This document shows positions 32,220-42,099 of a stretch of DNA of 64,000 nt, piece by piece. The stretch comes from Zea mays. Taxonomy: Eukaryota > Streptophyta > Magnoliopsida > Poales > Poaceae. The notes under the pieces are model-generated. The model made no database searches, was not told the DNA's origin, and saw only the letters and a program-made list of their open reading frames with translations. Every line of letters begins with the position of its first letter. The first letter of the stretch is position 1. Location: positions 141,531,988-141,595,987 of the forward strand of contig NC_050105.1 in assembly GCF_902167145.1 (NCBI RefSeq). The letters run 5' to 3'. Made by a program: the position numbers and the translations under genes.

Positions 32220-33468
32220 TGAAAGGGAAATGTGCCCTTGGGCCATTTCTAAGTATTTTGGTGATTGAGTGCAAACACAAGGGCCTAAATGTGAAAATAT
32301 GCTCATGGATGAACAAAGTGTAAATCACAAGTAAAGGTATGTTTCTAAGCCTTAGTACATTAGTTTTGTGTACTAACATCTTGTCTAAGTGTTAGAAACA
32401 GGAGAAAGAAGAAAAGAAAAGAAGTGGAGAGTGGCTGTGTACAGCCAAAGGCTGCTTCGGGCTGGGGCACCGGACTGTCCGGTGTGCACCGGACAGTGTC
32501 CGGTGCGCCAGATCAGCGCAGCGAAAACCAGCCGCTCTCGGGTTTTTCTCCGGCGACTTCGGCTAAAATTCACCGGACTGTCCGGTGTGCACCGGACTGT
32601 CCGGTGAGCCAACGGTCGGCCGGGCCAACGGTCGGCCGCGCGATCGGCGCGCGACACGTGGCCGAGCCAACGGTCGGAAGGAAGCACCGGACTGTCCGGT
32701 GTGCACCGGACTGTCCGGTGCGCCAGATCTGCAACGGTCGGCAACGGTCGGCTTCGCTTTCTATGGAAACAAATCGGGCACCGGACAGTGTCCGGTGTGC
32801 ACCGGACTGTCCGGTGCGTCACGAGACAGAAGGCAAAGATGGCCTTCCAGATTTGTTCCCAACGGCTCCTAGCTGCCTTGGGGCTATAAAAGGGACCCCT
32901 TGGCGCATGGAGGAGTATACCAAGCATTCCTTGAGCACTCTTGATCACTCACACATCAATCTCGCGCACTTGTTCGACATTCTAGTGATTTGAGCTCCGT
33001 TCTAGTGTGCTAGTCTTTTGAGCTCAAGTCTGGGTCTTGTGTGTGCGTATTCGCTGTGATCTTTGTGTCGTGTGTGAGTTGCTAATCCCTCCTTTGCTCT
33101 GTGATTCTCTGTGAACATCTTTTGTAAGGGCGAGAGGCTCCAAGTTGTGGAGATTCCTCGCAAACGGGATTGAGAAAAGAAAAGCAAGAACACCGTGGTA
33201 TTCAAGTTGATCATTGGATCACTTGAGAGGAGTTGAGTGCAACTCTCGTCCGTTGGGACGCCACAACGTGGAGTAGGCAAGTTTTGTACTTGGCCGAACC
33301 ACGGGATAACCACTGTGTCATCTCTGTGATTGGATTCTTGTGGTTATTGTGTTTTGACTCCTCTCTAGCCACTTGGCATAAACTGTGCTAACACCTAATC
33401 AAGTTTTGTGGCTATAAGTTTAAGTTTTTACAGGATCACCTATTCACCCCCCCCTCTAGGTGCTCTCA
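32220..33468 (+). repeat. 3' LTR of element C
   Basis: 1249 bp. Compared with the 5' LTR it has an extra copy of the 10-mer GCAACGGTCG near 32731-32750 and a shorter C-run near 33447-33454; otherwise identical by eye. Palindromes 32468-32816, TATA box 32885-32891. Confidence 0.95.
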
Positions 33469-33520
33469 AGGACTCCTTTTCCTTGTCGTTGATCACGATT
33501 CCCTTCCCCTTAGGATCCAT
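33469..33520 (-). pseudogene. Sirevirus D gag, first codons
   Basis: The ATG is at 33520-33518 ([10 protein letters not shown] as in A and C). The frame is cut by C after about 16 codons and resumes at 24500. Confidence 0.88.
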
Positions 33521-33555
33521 CTCTTCGGGCGATTAGTCCCTTTCTTGAAGAGAAC

Positions 33556-33568
33556 GACTCCGATACCA
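33556..33568 (-). other. Primer binding site of element D
   Basis: Minus strand TGGTATCGGAGTC, two bases from the LTR. It shares the G variant seen in C and has a further change near its end. Confidence 0.85.
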
Positions 33569-33570
33569 AT

Positions 33571-34824
33571 TGAGAGCACCTAGAGGGGGGGGTGAATAGG
33601 TGATCCTGTAAACTTCAAAACTTAAGCCACAAAACTTTGATTAAGTGTTAGCACAGTTAATGCCAAGTGGCTGGAGAGAAGATCTTGCACAATATGATAA
33701 TCACAAGGAGTTCAACACAGAGAAGACACAGTGATTTATCCCGTGGTTCGGCCAAGTACAAAACTTGCCTACTCCACGTTGTGGCGTCCCAACGGACGGG
33801 AGTTGCACTCAACTCCTCTCAAGTGATCCAATGATCAACTTGAATACCACAGTGTTATGCTTTTCCTTTCAATATCCCGTTTGCGAGTAATCTCCACAAC
33901 TTGGAGTCTCTCACCCTTACACTTGAGATTCACAAAGAAATACGGAGTAAGGGAGAGAAGCAACACACACAAATCCACAGCAAAATGCGCACACACACAC
34001 GGCCAAGAATCGAGCTCAAAAGACTATCTCAAAGTTCTCACTAGAACGGAGCTCGAATCACTTAGAATGACAAACGAATGCGCAAAGACTGAGTGTGGAT
34101 GATCAAGAATGCTCTAAGGTTGCTTGTTGTACTCCTCCATGCGCCTAGGGGTCCCTTTTATAGCCCCAAGGCAGCTAGGAGCCGTTGAGAACAAATCTGG
34201 AAGGCCATCCTTGCCTTCTGTCATCGGGCGCACCGGACAGTCCGGTGCACACCGGACACTGTCCGGTGCCCGATTTCCTTCCTTAAACAGCGCAGTCGAC
34301 CGTTGCAGATCTGGGAGCCGTTGGCGCACCGGACATGTCCGGTGCACACCGGACAGTCCGGTGCCCCTTTCCGACCGTTGGCTTGGCCACGTGTCGCGCG
34401 CAGAATCCGTGGCCGACCGTTGACCCTAGCCGACCGTTGGCTCACCGGACAGTCCGGTGTACACCGGACAGTCCGGTGAATTTTAGCCGTACGCCGTCGG
34501 CGAATTCCCGAGAGCGGCTACTTCGGCCGAGGCAGCCTGGCGCACCGGACACTGTCCGGTGCACCACCGGACAGTCCGGTGCCCCAGACCGAAACAGCCC
34601 CTTGGCTGTACACAACCACCTCTTTCCTTTTCTTTTTCTTCCTGTTTCCAATACTTAGACAAGTATATTAGTACACAAAATCAATGTACTAAGACTTAGA
34701 AACATACCTTTGCTCTTGATTTGCACTTTATTCATCCATAGGCATGAATTCACATTTAAGCACTTGTGTTGGCACTCAATCACCAAAATACTTAGAAATG
34801 GCCCAAGGGCACATTTCCCTTTCA
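33571..34824 (-). repeat. 5' LTR of element D
   Basis: 1254 bp, TG...CA on the minus strand. Palindromes 34231-34581, TATA box on the minus strand (34156-34162). It is followed by non-repeat sequence beginning CATAT, the expected target duplication. Confidence 0.93.
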
Positions 34825-35050
34825 CATATAACTTATATTTTGTACATCCTTTCAACAATCTATATAATAATTCTTTAGCGGTTGATTTGGATATAAATAC
34901 AATCTAAAAATTCCTATTTTTTCTAAATTATATTACATCCATATATATACACATTATAGCTCGAACAATATAAGACTTAATTGAAATTAGTACCGACCGG
35001 TGTCTTCTGATGACTTTAATATTGGTACATATTAGAGACATCAGTCAATA
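34825..35050. other. AT-rich spacer between D and the Helitron
   Basis: AT-rich, with no ORF and no recognised repeat. The last base before the Helitron end is A on the plus strand (T after CTAG on the minus strand), as expected for a Helitron target. Confidence 0.6.
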
Positions 35051-35079
35051 CTAGGTGGATGCCCGTGCGTTGCCACGGG
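35051..35079 (-). other. Helitron 3' terminus: hairpin plus CTAG
   Basis: CTAG at 35051-35054 and an inverted repeat CCCGTG/CACGGG with a 6-base loop at 35062-35079. Confidence 0.75.
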
Positions 35080-35194
35080 AGTTAAAATTTAGTATAAAAC
35101 ATAGATACAGAAATACAAACATCACTATGATATGTTAAATCCATGTGGTAAGACTGTTCCAAATTATAAATGTTTTAGTATTTCTAAAGAATCA

Positions 35195-35935
35195 GTATTG
35201 AAGCACACATTGACGACGTCGTCCGTGGCGCCCATGACGCCGTAGTGACACAGCATGTCGCAGAGGCGCGTGCCGCACTGCATGGACGTGGAGATGGCAC
35301 TGAGGCCAGTTCAAGCCCACTTTCTGGCACACCCTGTTATGCTCCTTGTGTTGGTTGGCCACGCATACCAGCGTCACGGGGAGTTCCAAGGCCTCGAACT
35401 CCGTCACCAGCTGCTCCATGGTCAGCTTGGCGGGGCGTCTCACGAGAGTCACGAGCCCCACCACCACGTATGTCGGTTAAGTATGTCGGTAAGCCGATAT
35501 TCTTAACATAAGAACGTTGATCTATTAGAGTAAGAACGTCGGTTTCTAGCCGACATTTTTCTAGTAGTGGTAGTGGTGCGGTGCCGGGGTGATGAAGTCG
35601 TGCGCCATCAGCCACGACACCAAAGGCTCTAAGTTGAAGGGGTGCTTGCCCGTGAGCCGGACAAGCGCCGGGTGGCGCCGCACCCACGCGTCAGATGTGG
35701 CCTCGCCACGCGAGTCGTAGACGGCTGGCTCCACCTCGAGGCACAGGAGGTACGATGATCGCCAGTCCGGCGGGAATGTTGTATTTTTCCATGGAATCAA
35801 AATCGGGGTGGGTGCGACGCTTGCCTCCTGGGCCACCGGAGCAGAACATGTTGAAGCTCTTGGGAGGCACAATGGTCGACCACGGGTGGGGGGGGGGGGC
35901 AGGTGCCGCTCAACAGAGGTCGCCATTGTCGGCAC
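35195..35935 (-). pseudogene. Nitrate reductase exon 1 fragment
   Basis: Minus-strand translation gives the N-terminal molybdenum-cofactor domain start of plant NAD(P)H nitrate reductase: LEVEPAVYD, a WVRRHPALVRLTGKHPFN block and MAHDFITPAPHHY, then after a ~95-bp foreign insert [19 protein letters not shown] and [18 protein letters not shown], and in another frame AISTSM...GTRLCDML. The active enzyme reduces nitrate to nitrite in the cytosol. Here the frame shifts at least twice, about 16 family residues are replaced by the insert, and the piece ends inside exon 1, so it cannot make enzyme. Identification rests on several long conserved blocks in the right order. Confidence 0.82.
35475..35569 (-). 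mobile_element. Truncated CACTA-like terminal sequence inside the nitrate reductase fragment
   Basis: Minus strand begins CACTACTAGAAAAATGTCGG and contains short inverted motifs GTCGG/CCGAC, the look of a CACTA transposon end with subterminal repeats. The opposite end is absent, so it is a fragment or a very small derivative. Confidence 0.5.
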
Positions 35936-36391
35936 GAGCTACGAGAACAGTTTTTAATTGTGATGTCCAGAGCTCGAGGTTAATCGGAAGCTCGAGGAAT
36001 ATAATCATGCATGCCCTCAGAAAGAAAACACAGAATAAAAAAGGAAACACAATAAATTAGGCAAGGGAAACAGTCAGTCACGATTTTCTGATACAATCAA
36101 GCGATATATTAATAGATATTACACAACATTATATATGAAGCAAGTATTAACACAACATTATATCAATAGGTCGGGAAAGTATATTACACGGCAATTATAA
36201 GGGAAACACAATAAATCAGGCAAGTATATTACACGACATTGCATAGAATACAATCAGGAGCAAATTCAGATACTATGCTGATCCAAACTGCTGTATTCGG
36301 TAGATTATGTTTGCAAATCTACGATTCTAGGGACAACTCACGTAAACAAAACTTAAGATTTCAAAAAAGAAGCCAGGTTAGGTAAGACTAC
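35936..36391. other. Helitron interior without recognised gene
   Basis: AT-rich; the short motif ACACAACATTATAT recurs near 36121-36160 and ACGACATT/ACGGCAATT blocks near 36190-36240. It is probably intron-derived filler next to the Dicer-like exon. Confidence 0.4.
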
Positions 36392-36600
36392 CGCAAGACT
36401 GTTACTGCAAGCAAGCTGGCATAAAGCTGCATTCGAGATCACGTTTTTATTCATCTTGGTCAGCGCGCCTTCATGCTGATTTTTGTATTTGCCAAAAAAG
36501 TGTTGGGCTGTAATATAGTTGAAAAAGAATCCCCAAGTGTCTCTAATGATTCCTGCGAAAAGTCCTCTCGGCAATTCTTTGCTGTAAGTGCTTCCAGAAT
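36392..36600 (-). pseudogene. Dicer-like RNase III domain exon fragment
   Basis: Flanked by TTGCAG before 36600 and by GT after 36392, so intron borders were kept. Translation gives ILEALTAKNCREDFSQESLETLGDS and, one frame on, NYITAQHFF...KYKNQHEG...MNKNVISNAALCQLAC, which I recognise as the first RNase III domain of plant Dicer-like proteins (ESLETLGDSF is the RNase III signature with catalytic Glu/Asp; ISNAALC is also conserved). A one-base loss in a T-run just after GDS shifts the frame, so it is a broken exon. Active Dicer-like proteins cut double-stranded RNA into small RNAs. I cannot tell which DCL type is the source. Confidence 0.8.
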
Positions 36601-36602
36601 CT

Positions 36603-37129
36603 GCAAGTCAATGAACATGGGTTAAAAATAAAAACTATGTTCGTGTAATGCCACATCAATCCGAAAGTGACTATTGCATTAGGTATGAACATATGGGAAT
36701 GATCAAACTACTTCCAACGAAAAGAACAATCGACAAATGCATGTGTAATGTATTGACTGTTTGATGGAATGCAAAATTTCTACAGAACTCTAGATTTCAC
36801 CAGAAATAATTACATTTTGACAGCGGGGAGTTCTACACACTTTCCTGCTTAGACTTGTCAGATCTCTATCACAACAGCTACAAAACGATCGGAAGCCTAA
36901 GCATGTAAGGAGAGAACATGAGTGATGATCATGTACATCATGATGGGCGAACAAATCAGGAGCAACTACACCACTGCTGGGAAGTAGCGACGAACATTAA
37001 TTACATTACAAAATAGTATAGTAATAACTAAAAACAACCCTACGTATTTACCAGTCTCCATATCCTACATTCTTACCTTAATTACTCTGGACCAGCATGC
37101 GCCAGTTTACTGGCTTAACACTGGCGGTA
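36603..37129. other. Helitron interior, intron-like
   Basis: No ORF; AT-rich sequence upstream of the Dicer-like exon on its strand, probably captured intron. Confidence 0.4.
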
Positions 37130-37297
37130 CTCCATCACTAATTTTTAGTCCCTTTATTTTATTTCATTTTAGTTACTAAATTTCTAAATAGTTAAACTAA
37201 AATAGAGTTTTATTTTCCATATTTAATATTTTAGGGACTAAAATATAATAAAATTGATGGACAAAAAAATTAGTCCCTATAAACCAAACACCCCCTT
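37130..37297. mobile_element. Degenerate MITE
   Basis: The sequence has AATTTTTAGTCCC near one end and AAATTAGTCCC plus AAACCAAACACCCCC at the other, with AT-rich middle. The ACCAAACACCCC end is common in grass MITEs. Borders are uncertain. Confidence 0.4.
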
Positions 37298-37360
37298 AAA
37301 TAATTTACATAGTTTTAGCTCTCTCAGATACTGCTGAGCCCCTCCTCTCTAGATGTTTCA

Positions 37361-37755
37361 GGGCCCCTTTGACAGGGCTCTGGCTTCTCCAAAAACGACT
37401 TTGGCTCTGGCTCACGAGGTGAAGCCACTTCTTTAGATGAGCCAAAGCCATTCTGAAAAATTATTTGGCAAAACGGCTTATAGGTTGTTTTTCAGAAAGA
37501 CCCTGGTATAGTTTATCTCTCCTGTACGTGGCTAGGGATTGAGGGCAGGACCAAAAAATAATTTGGACTGGTGGGAGGGCTATTGTGCAAAAATGACGTG
37601 AGCTGAAGCCGGGTGAGCCACTTTTTTGGCTCATGCCCTATAGTTCATTTTGGAAAAGCACTTCACTGGTGAAGCCATTTGAAAAAGAGGTGTTTGGCAT
37701 AACTTTTGCATGAGCCAGAGCCGAAGCTGAAAAATAAGCCCTACCAAAGGGGCCC
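37361..37755. mobile_element. MITE with 3-bp duplication (PIF/Harbinger-like)
   Basis: Terminal inverted repeats GGGCCCCTTTG...CAAAGGGGCCC extend, with gaps, into AGGGCT/AGCCCT and GGCTCTGGCT. The flanks are TCA on both sides (37358-37360, 37756-37758). It lies inside the Helitron, so it came later or was carried along. Confidence 0.7.
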
Positions 37756-38416
37756 TCAATATCACCTTCGCTTGCATCGGCCCTGCACATGAGGGAGCCA
37801 AAACCAAAAAAATTGACCATGGCAGAAGCCTGCCGCCCATGCTCTCCTAGCTCCCGATATGCCCAAAGTTGACACCACTCTGTCGTCTAATGTGCTCTGT
37901 CTAATGGGATATAAAGCCCTGCATGCTCTGCAAGATGTTTCCATGCATATAGATGAATTTCACAAACTATTAGCAATGCTCACAAGGAAGGATTTTTCCA
38001 ACGGTTATTTGCATATATAATTTACCTGTTTTTTCTATTATTAAAAAGGAAAAAGAATAGCCAAAGTGCCATCCAGGCAGGTGTGATTGTGCGCCTGCTT
38101 TATGCATTCAACACAGTTAGTCAGTGTGCATATAACTTTCTGCTGGGGTATTTGCAAATAACATGTAAACATATAGGTTACATGAAAAATACCAGCAAAC
38201 AACATATTTAACCTTGTTTTTTGTTGACCAAATTATATAGCCTTATTTTCACAGGAAGAAACATGGGTAATAAACTACACTTTGGAACCACATGCAAGAC
38301 TGTACCAACAAGAACTTAAAGTGAATATATTTGTGGTCACTAATCTTATAAGATAGGCGTGATTGCTTAGAATATTAACACTGACATGAACATCAACCCA
38401 AACACCGTGCAAGCAT
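37756..38416. other. Helitron interior without recognised gene
   Basis: AT-rich sequence with no convincing ORF or repeat. Confidence 0.4.
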
Positions 38417-38782
38417 GTGGAGGGTGTAGAACGAGATAGTAAGAAGGAAGACACCATTTTCCACAGAGAGACAAAGCACGGGGACGACAGTTACAGACGG
38501 ATCCACGATGTCAGGGGAGAGGGAAATTGGAGAGTTGAAAGCAGTGGGACCCCTGTACCTCGGGTGCCATCGCGGAAGGCCTTGGAGACATGCTTGGGTG
38601 TCCAGCACAGGCCCTCATGGCGGTCGTCCTCGTCAAGCCCCAACACCAGCCGCCCGATGGCCAGTGGCGTCCTGTCGCAGCTGTACCACCAGGGCGTGGA
38701 GGTCGACGCGCTGGTGCGGGTCGAGGTGCGTGCGTTGCGTCACAGTAAATCCTTTGTTCGTCGACGGACACGGTGTCTCTGA
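38417..38782 (+). other. Unassigned coding-like fragment in the Helitron
   Basis: GC content rises sharply near 38540-38760 and a plus-strand frame reads RPMASGVLSQLYHQGVEVDA, followed by GAG|GTGCGTG, a donor-like site near 38725. It looks like another captured exon, but I do not recognise the family. The minus strand is open too, so even the strand is uncertain. Confidence 0.35.
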
Positions 38783-39059
38783 GAGTTTTTTTGGAACGGA
38801 GGTATCCCATGTCTGGGCTTCGTAAAATTATTATCCTGAACCAAGCAATTGCATTTCTAGTATTATAACACCCACAACTTTGGTATTTTGTGCTTCTTGC
38901 CAGATTTAACCACTGTCGAGCATCATCAGCCATAACCGGAGCTCAGTAACGAAGGAGGTGGCCCTATGATCGCCTACCCCGTTTTTCAAAACAACCCGAG
39001 TCCTTCTCTGCCGCCCGATCCGATGCGCTGGATCGCCGACGACCGGCTCCCTGTCCGGT

Positions 39060-39630
39060 AGCTTCCTGCCGATTTCCGGCACTGGTGCGTCGCCGGAGAT
39101 GGGAAGTACCGCTTGCTCACCTACCTGGACCTCAGTCGAAATAACCATTAATAGCCGAATACTCAACTACCTGAACCTGTCCCGGAACCACCTTGGTGGA
39201 GAAATATCGGCAACCATTGCTGCAATGCAGAGCCTTACGGCCATAGACTTCTACAATAACCTGTCTGGGCTCGTGCTAGCGACTAGGCCATGATGCACAC
39301 ACCTACGATGGCATGTCCAATACCTTCAAGTTGCTAATTGTCCTTGGCTTGCTTGTCTGCTCCATTGCGTTTGTTGCATGGCAATCTTGAAGGCCCGATT
39401 ACTAAAGAAGGCCAGCGAGGCACACAGTTGGAGACTCACTGCGTTCCAGCGCCTAGACAGTCTGAAGGAGGAGAGGAGCTAGGATTGTGTACAAGATGAC
39501 GACAATGCTGGATGGTGAGCATGTTGCAGACTTGCAGTGAAGCGGCTTTCGTCGATGAGCCGTGGCTCGTCGCATGACCATGGGTTCTCTGCAGAGAAAC
39601 AAACTCTTGGGAGGATCCGGTGGTAGCGCA
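39060..39630 (+). pseudogene. CLV1/BAM-type LRR receptor kinase fragment
   Basis: The plus strand gives LTYLDLSR, LNYLNLSRNHLGGEIS, AAMQSLTAIDF and NNLSG, the last leucine-rich repeats of CLAVATA1/BAM receptor kinases. Then come a transmembrane-like stretch LLIVLGLLVCSIAFVAW, LLKKASEAHSW, LTAFQRLD, LKEER and, in another frame, AVKRL...SRGSSHDHGFSAE from the kinase N-lobe. Frame changes and stops break it, and blocks normally between these motifs are shortened. The intact family perceives CLE peptides at the plasma membrane. It is captured antisense to the Helitron. Confidence 0.8.
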
Positions 39631-39679
39631 TCTTCACGCCCGACCAGTGCTCACGGCTGTGCTGCCGCTCTACGTTGCC

Positions 39680-40100
39680 ATGATGCTGGACCGTGAGCCA
39701 GCCGTGGGCCGCGCGGCGGAGGCTCGGCTCCGCGCCGCGGAGGCAGAGCTGGAGCGCGCGCGCCGCCGCGGCGCGGATCTGGAGGAGCGGCTCCGGCAGC
39801 TAGCCGGGGAGGGCCAGGCGTGGCTGGGCGTCGCCAGGAGCCACGAGGCCGTCGCCGCTGGCCTCCGCGCCACGCTCGACAAGGTGCTCCAGCAGCCCGC
39901 CGTCGCCGCCGCCGGCGGAGGAGAATGCGGCGTGGCGGAGGACGCGCAATCCTGCTGCTTCGTGGCATCCCCGTCGGGGCTCGTCGCCGGCGACGCGGTG
40001 TCGACGGGTTCGTCGCCGTCGTGCAAGGCCTGCGGCGTCGTTTTGCTCATCATCATCGCATGCGGAAGCGACGGCCGCGAGGTGGGCCTGCTCGAGCGCT
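39680..40100 (+). pseudogene. BOI-type RING E3 ligase fragment lacking the RING
   Basis: From ATG 39680 the frame reads an Arg/Ala/Glu coiled coil (AEAELERARRRGADLEERLR), then ARSHEAVAAGLRATLD, DAQSCCF and CKACGV. These are the coiled-coil and linker of BOI/SBP1-like RING proteins of plants. The RING finger that should follow CKACG is missing: only its first Cys pair remains before the sequence becomes LLIIIACGS and diverges. The frame stays open to 40486 through unrelated sequence, so a chimeric protein is possible in principle. Confidence 0.72.
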
Positions 40101-40233
40101 CCCATGGCGGTAGATGCACCCATCTCAGAAACGAGATTAGATCTCGATTGATCCCTTGGCGACTTCGCGAGCCAGTCAGCAGCTTGGGGAGGAGAGAGAG
40201 AGTGCGTACAGGAGAGATGGGGGAGAGGAGATG

Positions 40234-40360
40234 GATCCCCGGCATCACGGACACGCGCAGCGTGGGGGGAGCAGGGGCGGGGAGGGGGCTAGGGGATGGG
40301 GGGTTGCAGATCCCCGGCATCACGGACGCGCGCAGCGTGGGGGAGCAGGGGCGGGGGCTG
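40234..40360 (+). repeat. Two-copy tandem repeat, ~75-bp period
   Basis: The block starting GATCCCCGGCATCACGGAC (40234 and 40309) is repeated with the following GCGCAGCGTGGGGG.AGCAGGGGC. Confidence 0.75.
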
Positions 40361-40449
40361 GACGGCAGCTATTGCGCAGGGGTTTGCGGCGTGCTGCCGT
40401 GCGGTGCGGGAGGCCGTTGCTGGACGGGAGTGGGGGCAGTCTACAAATG

Positions 40450-40469
40450 GCTCTTAATAGTTGTAGAGA
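40450..40469 (-). other. Putative Helitron 5' terminus
   Basis: Minus strand TCTCTACAACTATTAAGAGC, close to the TCT(A/C)TA(C/T)TA-type start of maize Helitrons, placed exactly where the GC-rich captured DNA ends. Confidence 0.5.
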
Positions 40470-40607
40470 CTAACACCCCTGCATGACCGTGACGGTTAAA
40501 ACATGTGAAGCAGGTCCTACGACGAAAGCCTTTTTTTTCTCGTGCCGGGCCAATGGGCCATTGCTTTGGATCGATCATTCGACAGTTGACGCGTCCCAGT
40601 CTGGTCA

Positions 40608-40951
40608 GGGCTGTTTGTTTCAGCTTCTGGCAGCTTCTGGCCACCAAAAGTTGCTGCGGACTGCCAAACGCTCAGCTTTTCAGCCAGCTTCTATAAAATT
40701 CGTTGGGACAAAAACCATCCAAAATCAACATAAACACATAATCGGTTGAGTCGTTATAATAGTACGAATCCGTCACTTTCTAGATCTTGAGCCCTATAAA
40801 CAACTTTATCTTCCTCCACACGTAATCGTAATTATACTCAGATTCTCCCACACGTAATCGTAATTACACTCAGATTCTCCCCACAGCCAGATTCTTCCCA
40901 CAGCCAGATTTTCAGAAAAGCTGGTTAGAAAAAAGCTGAACCAAACAACCC
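40608..40951. mobile_element. hAT-like MITE
   Basis: Ends GGGCTGTTTGTTTCAGCTT and AAGCTGAACCAAACAACCC are imperfect inverted repeats. Flanking 8-mers TCTGGTCA and TCTAGTCC match at 6 of 8. Inside, a ~33-bp block (ACACGTAATCGTAATTA.ACTCAGATTCTC) is tandemly repeated near 40817-40885. Confidence 0.6.
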
Positions 40952-41369
40952 TCTAGTCCCACAGCTGGTCACCGAAGCGCAGTGATCGGGTCCTGCACTC
41001 CTGCACCGCGCGATAGAACTGCTGCCGCATTGGTATCCACACGCAGGAGATCTAAAATATATGTCACCACTGGATCCTTCGCCGTCGTATGCGGCGTCAT
41101 TGCCTTCATCCAGCGGTCACGGGTTGCTGGACCCGTGCCTATCCACCGGTAGAGAAGAACGTGTTTCGACAGATCAAATGTGGCCTAGGAACGACCAGAA
41201 CATGATCCGATTTGGATCTAGCTAGCCTCTATTACTACTCGTGATTAGTGTAGAATATACTCCATCTTATCGCGCGTGCTGTGTTGAAACAGCGAGCGGT
41301 TTGTGGATTTGTAGGGAGGAACGGAATGATCATCCACCATCAATGGAATGGGCGTGTGATGCTGTGTAG
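40952..41369. other. Unassigned low-copy DNA
   Basis: No ORF, RNA gene or repeat that I can support. Confidence 0.5.
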
Positions 41370-41453
41370 TACTATATCCGTTCTTGAATATGTGTTGTCT
41401 GCTAATTTATTTTTGAACTAAACCACGGCAAATAAAAAAGAACGGGGAATACT
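41370..41453. mobile_element. Stowaway-type MITE remnant
   Basis: TATCCGTTCTTGAATATGTG at one end and AAAAAAGAACGGGGA at the other match the CTCCCTCCGTTCTT...AAGAACGGAGGGAG family, with mutated tips. Confidence 0.6.
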
Positions 41454-41467
41454 AGTGGAAGGAAGGC

Positions 41468-41488
41468 GCCCCCCCCCCCCCCCCCCCC
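41468..41488 (+). repeat. C homopolymer run
   Basis: About 21 consecutive C bases; length is likely unstable and assembly-sensitive. Confidence 0.9.
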
Positions 41489-41853
41489 TGCGCATTGGTA
41501 CCACACACGGAAGTTTTCGAATACCTATCTAACATGCACTTCTTCTGTTCAGGCATATATCAGAGTTGTATATCATAAATTCTGGTTACAAAACATTTGA
41601 ACATTATTGTAGTATTGCGCTCTTGAAGTAGAAACTTTGTCATTGTGCAAAAGACAGGCCTACATAGCCGAGCACAAGTAGCAGCTTTGTGCGTCCAACT
41701 TAACACATGTAATATACTGTGGGATATATAGTGGAGTCTCTAGGAGACACCATTACATATTTACACATAAAAAGGCTAGACATGGTGGATCCTGGAATAA
41801 CAAAAGAGCGCGCGGCAAAACCTATATGTTTTGGGAACAAAAGAACCAACGAA
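41489..41853. other. Unassigned low-copy DNA
   Basis: No supported feature; short ORFs only. Confidence 0.5.
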
Positions 41854-41988
41854 GGGCTTGTTCGGTTAGCTCTCAATCCATATGGATTGAGTGGGATTGG
41901 GTGGGTTTAAATCCCAAGCAAGTCAAAGTTGTTCTAAATTTTTTCCAATCCCATCCAATCCATGTACTGTAGGAATAACCGAACAAGG
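41854..41988. mobile_element. Small MITE
   Basis: Inverted ends GGGCTTGTTCGGTTA and TAACCGAACAAGGC enclose AATCCATATGGATTG and CCAATCCATG. The GTTCGGTT end type is common in grass MITEs. Confidence 0.65.
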
Positions 41989-42099
41989 CGGAAGTAAAGC
42001 TATTCCTTCGCGCTAACTCGTGCGCACAACCTATACGCGGTAAAGATCTTTCCCTTCCCAGTTCCAGCCTAAACTCCACAATGATCAAATGCCACTGGC

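Larger units (their letters stand above)
24506..33468 (+). mobile_element. Sirevirus C (Copia), complete and very young
   Basis: An 8963-bp plus-strand element with 5' LTR 24506-25753, gag, pol and 3' LTR 32220-33468. The duplication AGGAC sits at 24501-24505 and 33469-33473. I saw no base substitution between the LTRs; they differ in one C-run (17 against 8) and one 10-bp tandem duplication. Gag and Pol are both open. It is inserted in the gag start region of D, in opposite orientation. Confidence 0.95.
5565..34824 (-). mobile_element. Sirevirus D (Copia), split by insertions A, E and C
   Basis: D is the host of the nest. Its parts, read on the minus strand, are the 5' LTR 33571-34824, PBS 33556-33568, gag start 33469-33520, gag middle 23137-24505, gag end 10332-11308, pol 7118-10324, 3' noncoding region 6329-7117 and the 3' LTR inner part 5565-6328. 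Removing E (with one ATAGT) and C (with one AGGAC) restores continuity. By eye the two D LTRs differ at 5 sites over the shared 764 bp (about 0.65%), older than C or E. The flank after 34824 is CATAT; its partner is off-window. Confidence 0.92.
35051..40469 (-). mobile_element. Candidate non-autonomous Helitron carrying captured gene fragments
   Basis: On the minus strand the 3' end reads hairpin CCCGTGGCAACGCACGGG, seven bases, then CTAG and a flanking T: the terminal layout known for maize Helitrons. The matching 5' end, TCTCTACAACTATTAAG, begins at 40469. Between them lie pieces of four unrelated genes, in both orientations, some with intron borders. No helicase or Rep sequence was seen, so the element would be non-autonomous. 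Weak points: the base before the 5' TC is G rather than the expected A, and the 5' end is placed by similarity to a remembered consensus. Confidence 0.65.

Noticed and set aside
35192..35467. A glycosyltransferase fragment
   Set aside because: The first impression from AKLTMEQL was replaced by nitrate reductase once the neighbouring VRLTGKHPFN and LPVTLVC blocks were read together.
39620..40486. A functional 288-aa coiled-coil protein gene
   Set aside because: Only the BOI-like part (to about 40050) is recognisable; the RING is missing and the rest reads through unrelated repeats inside a Helitron.
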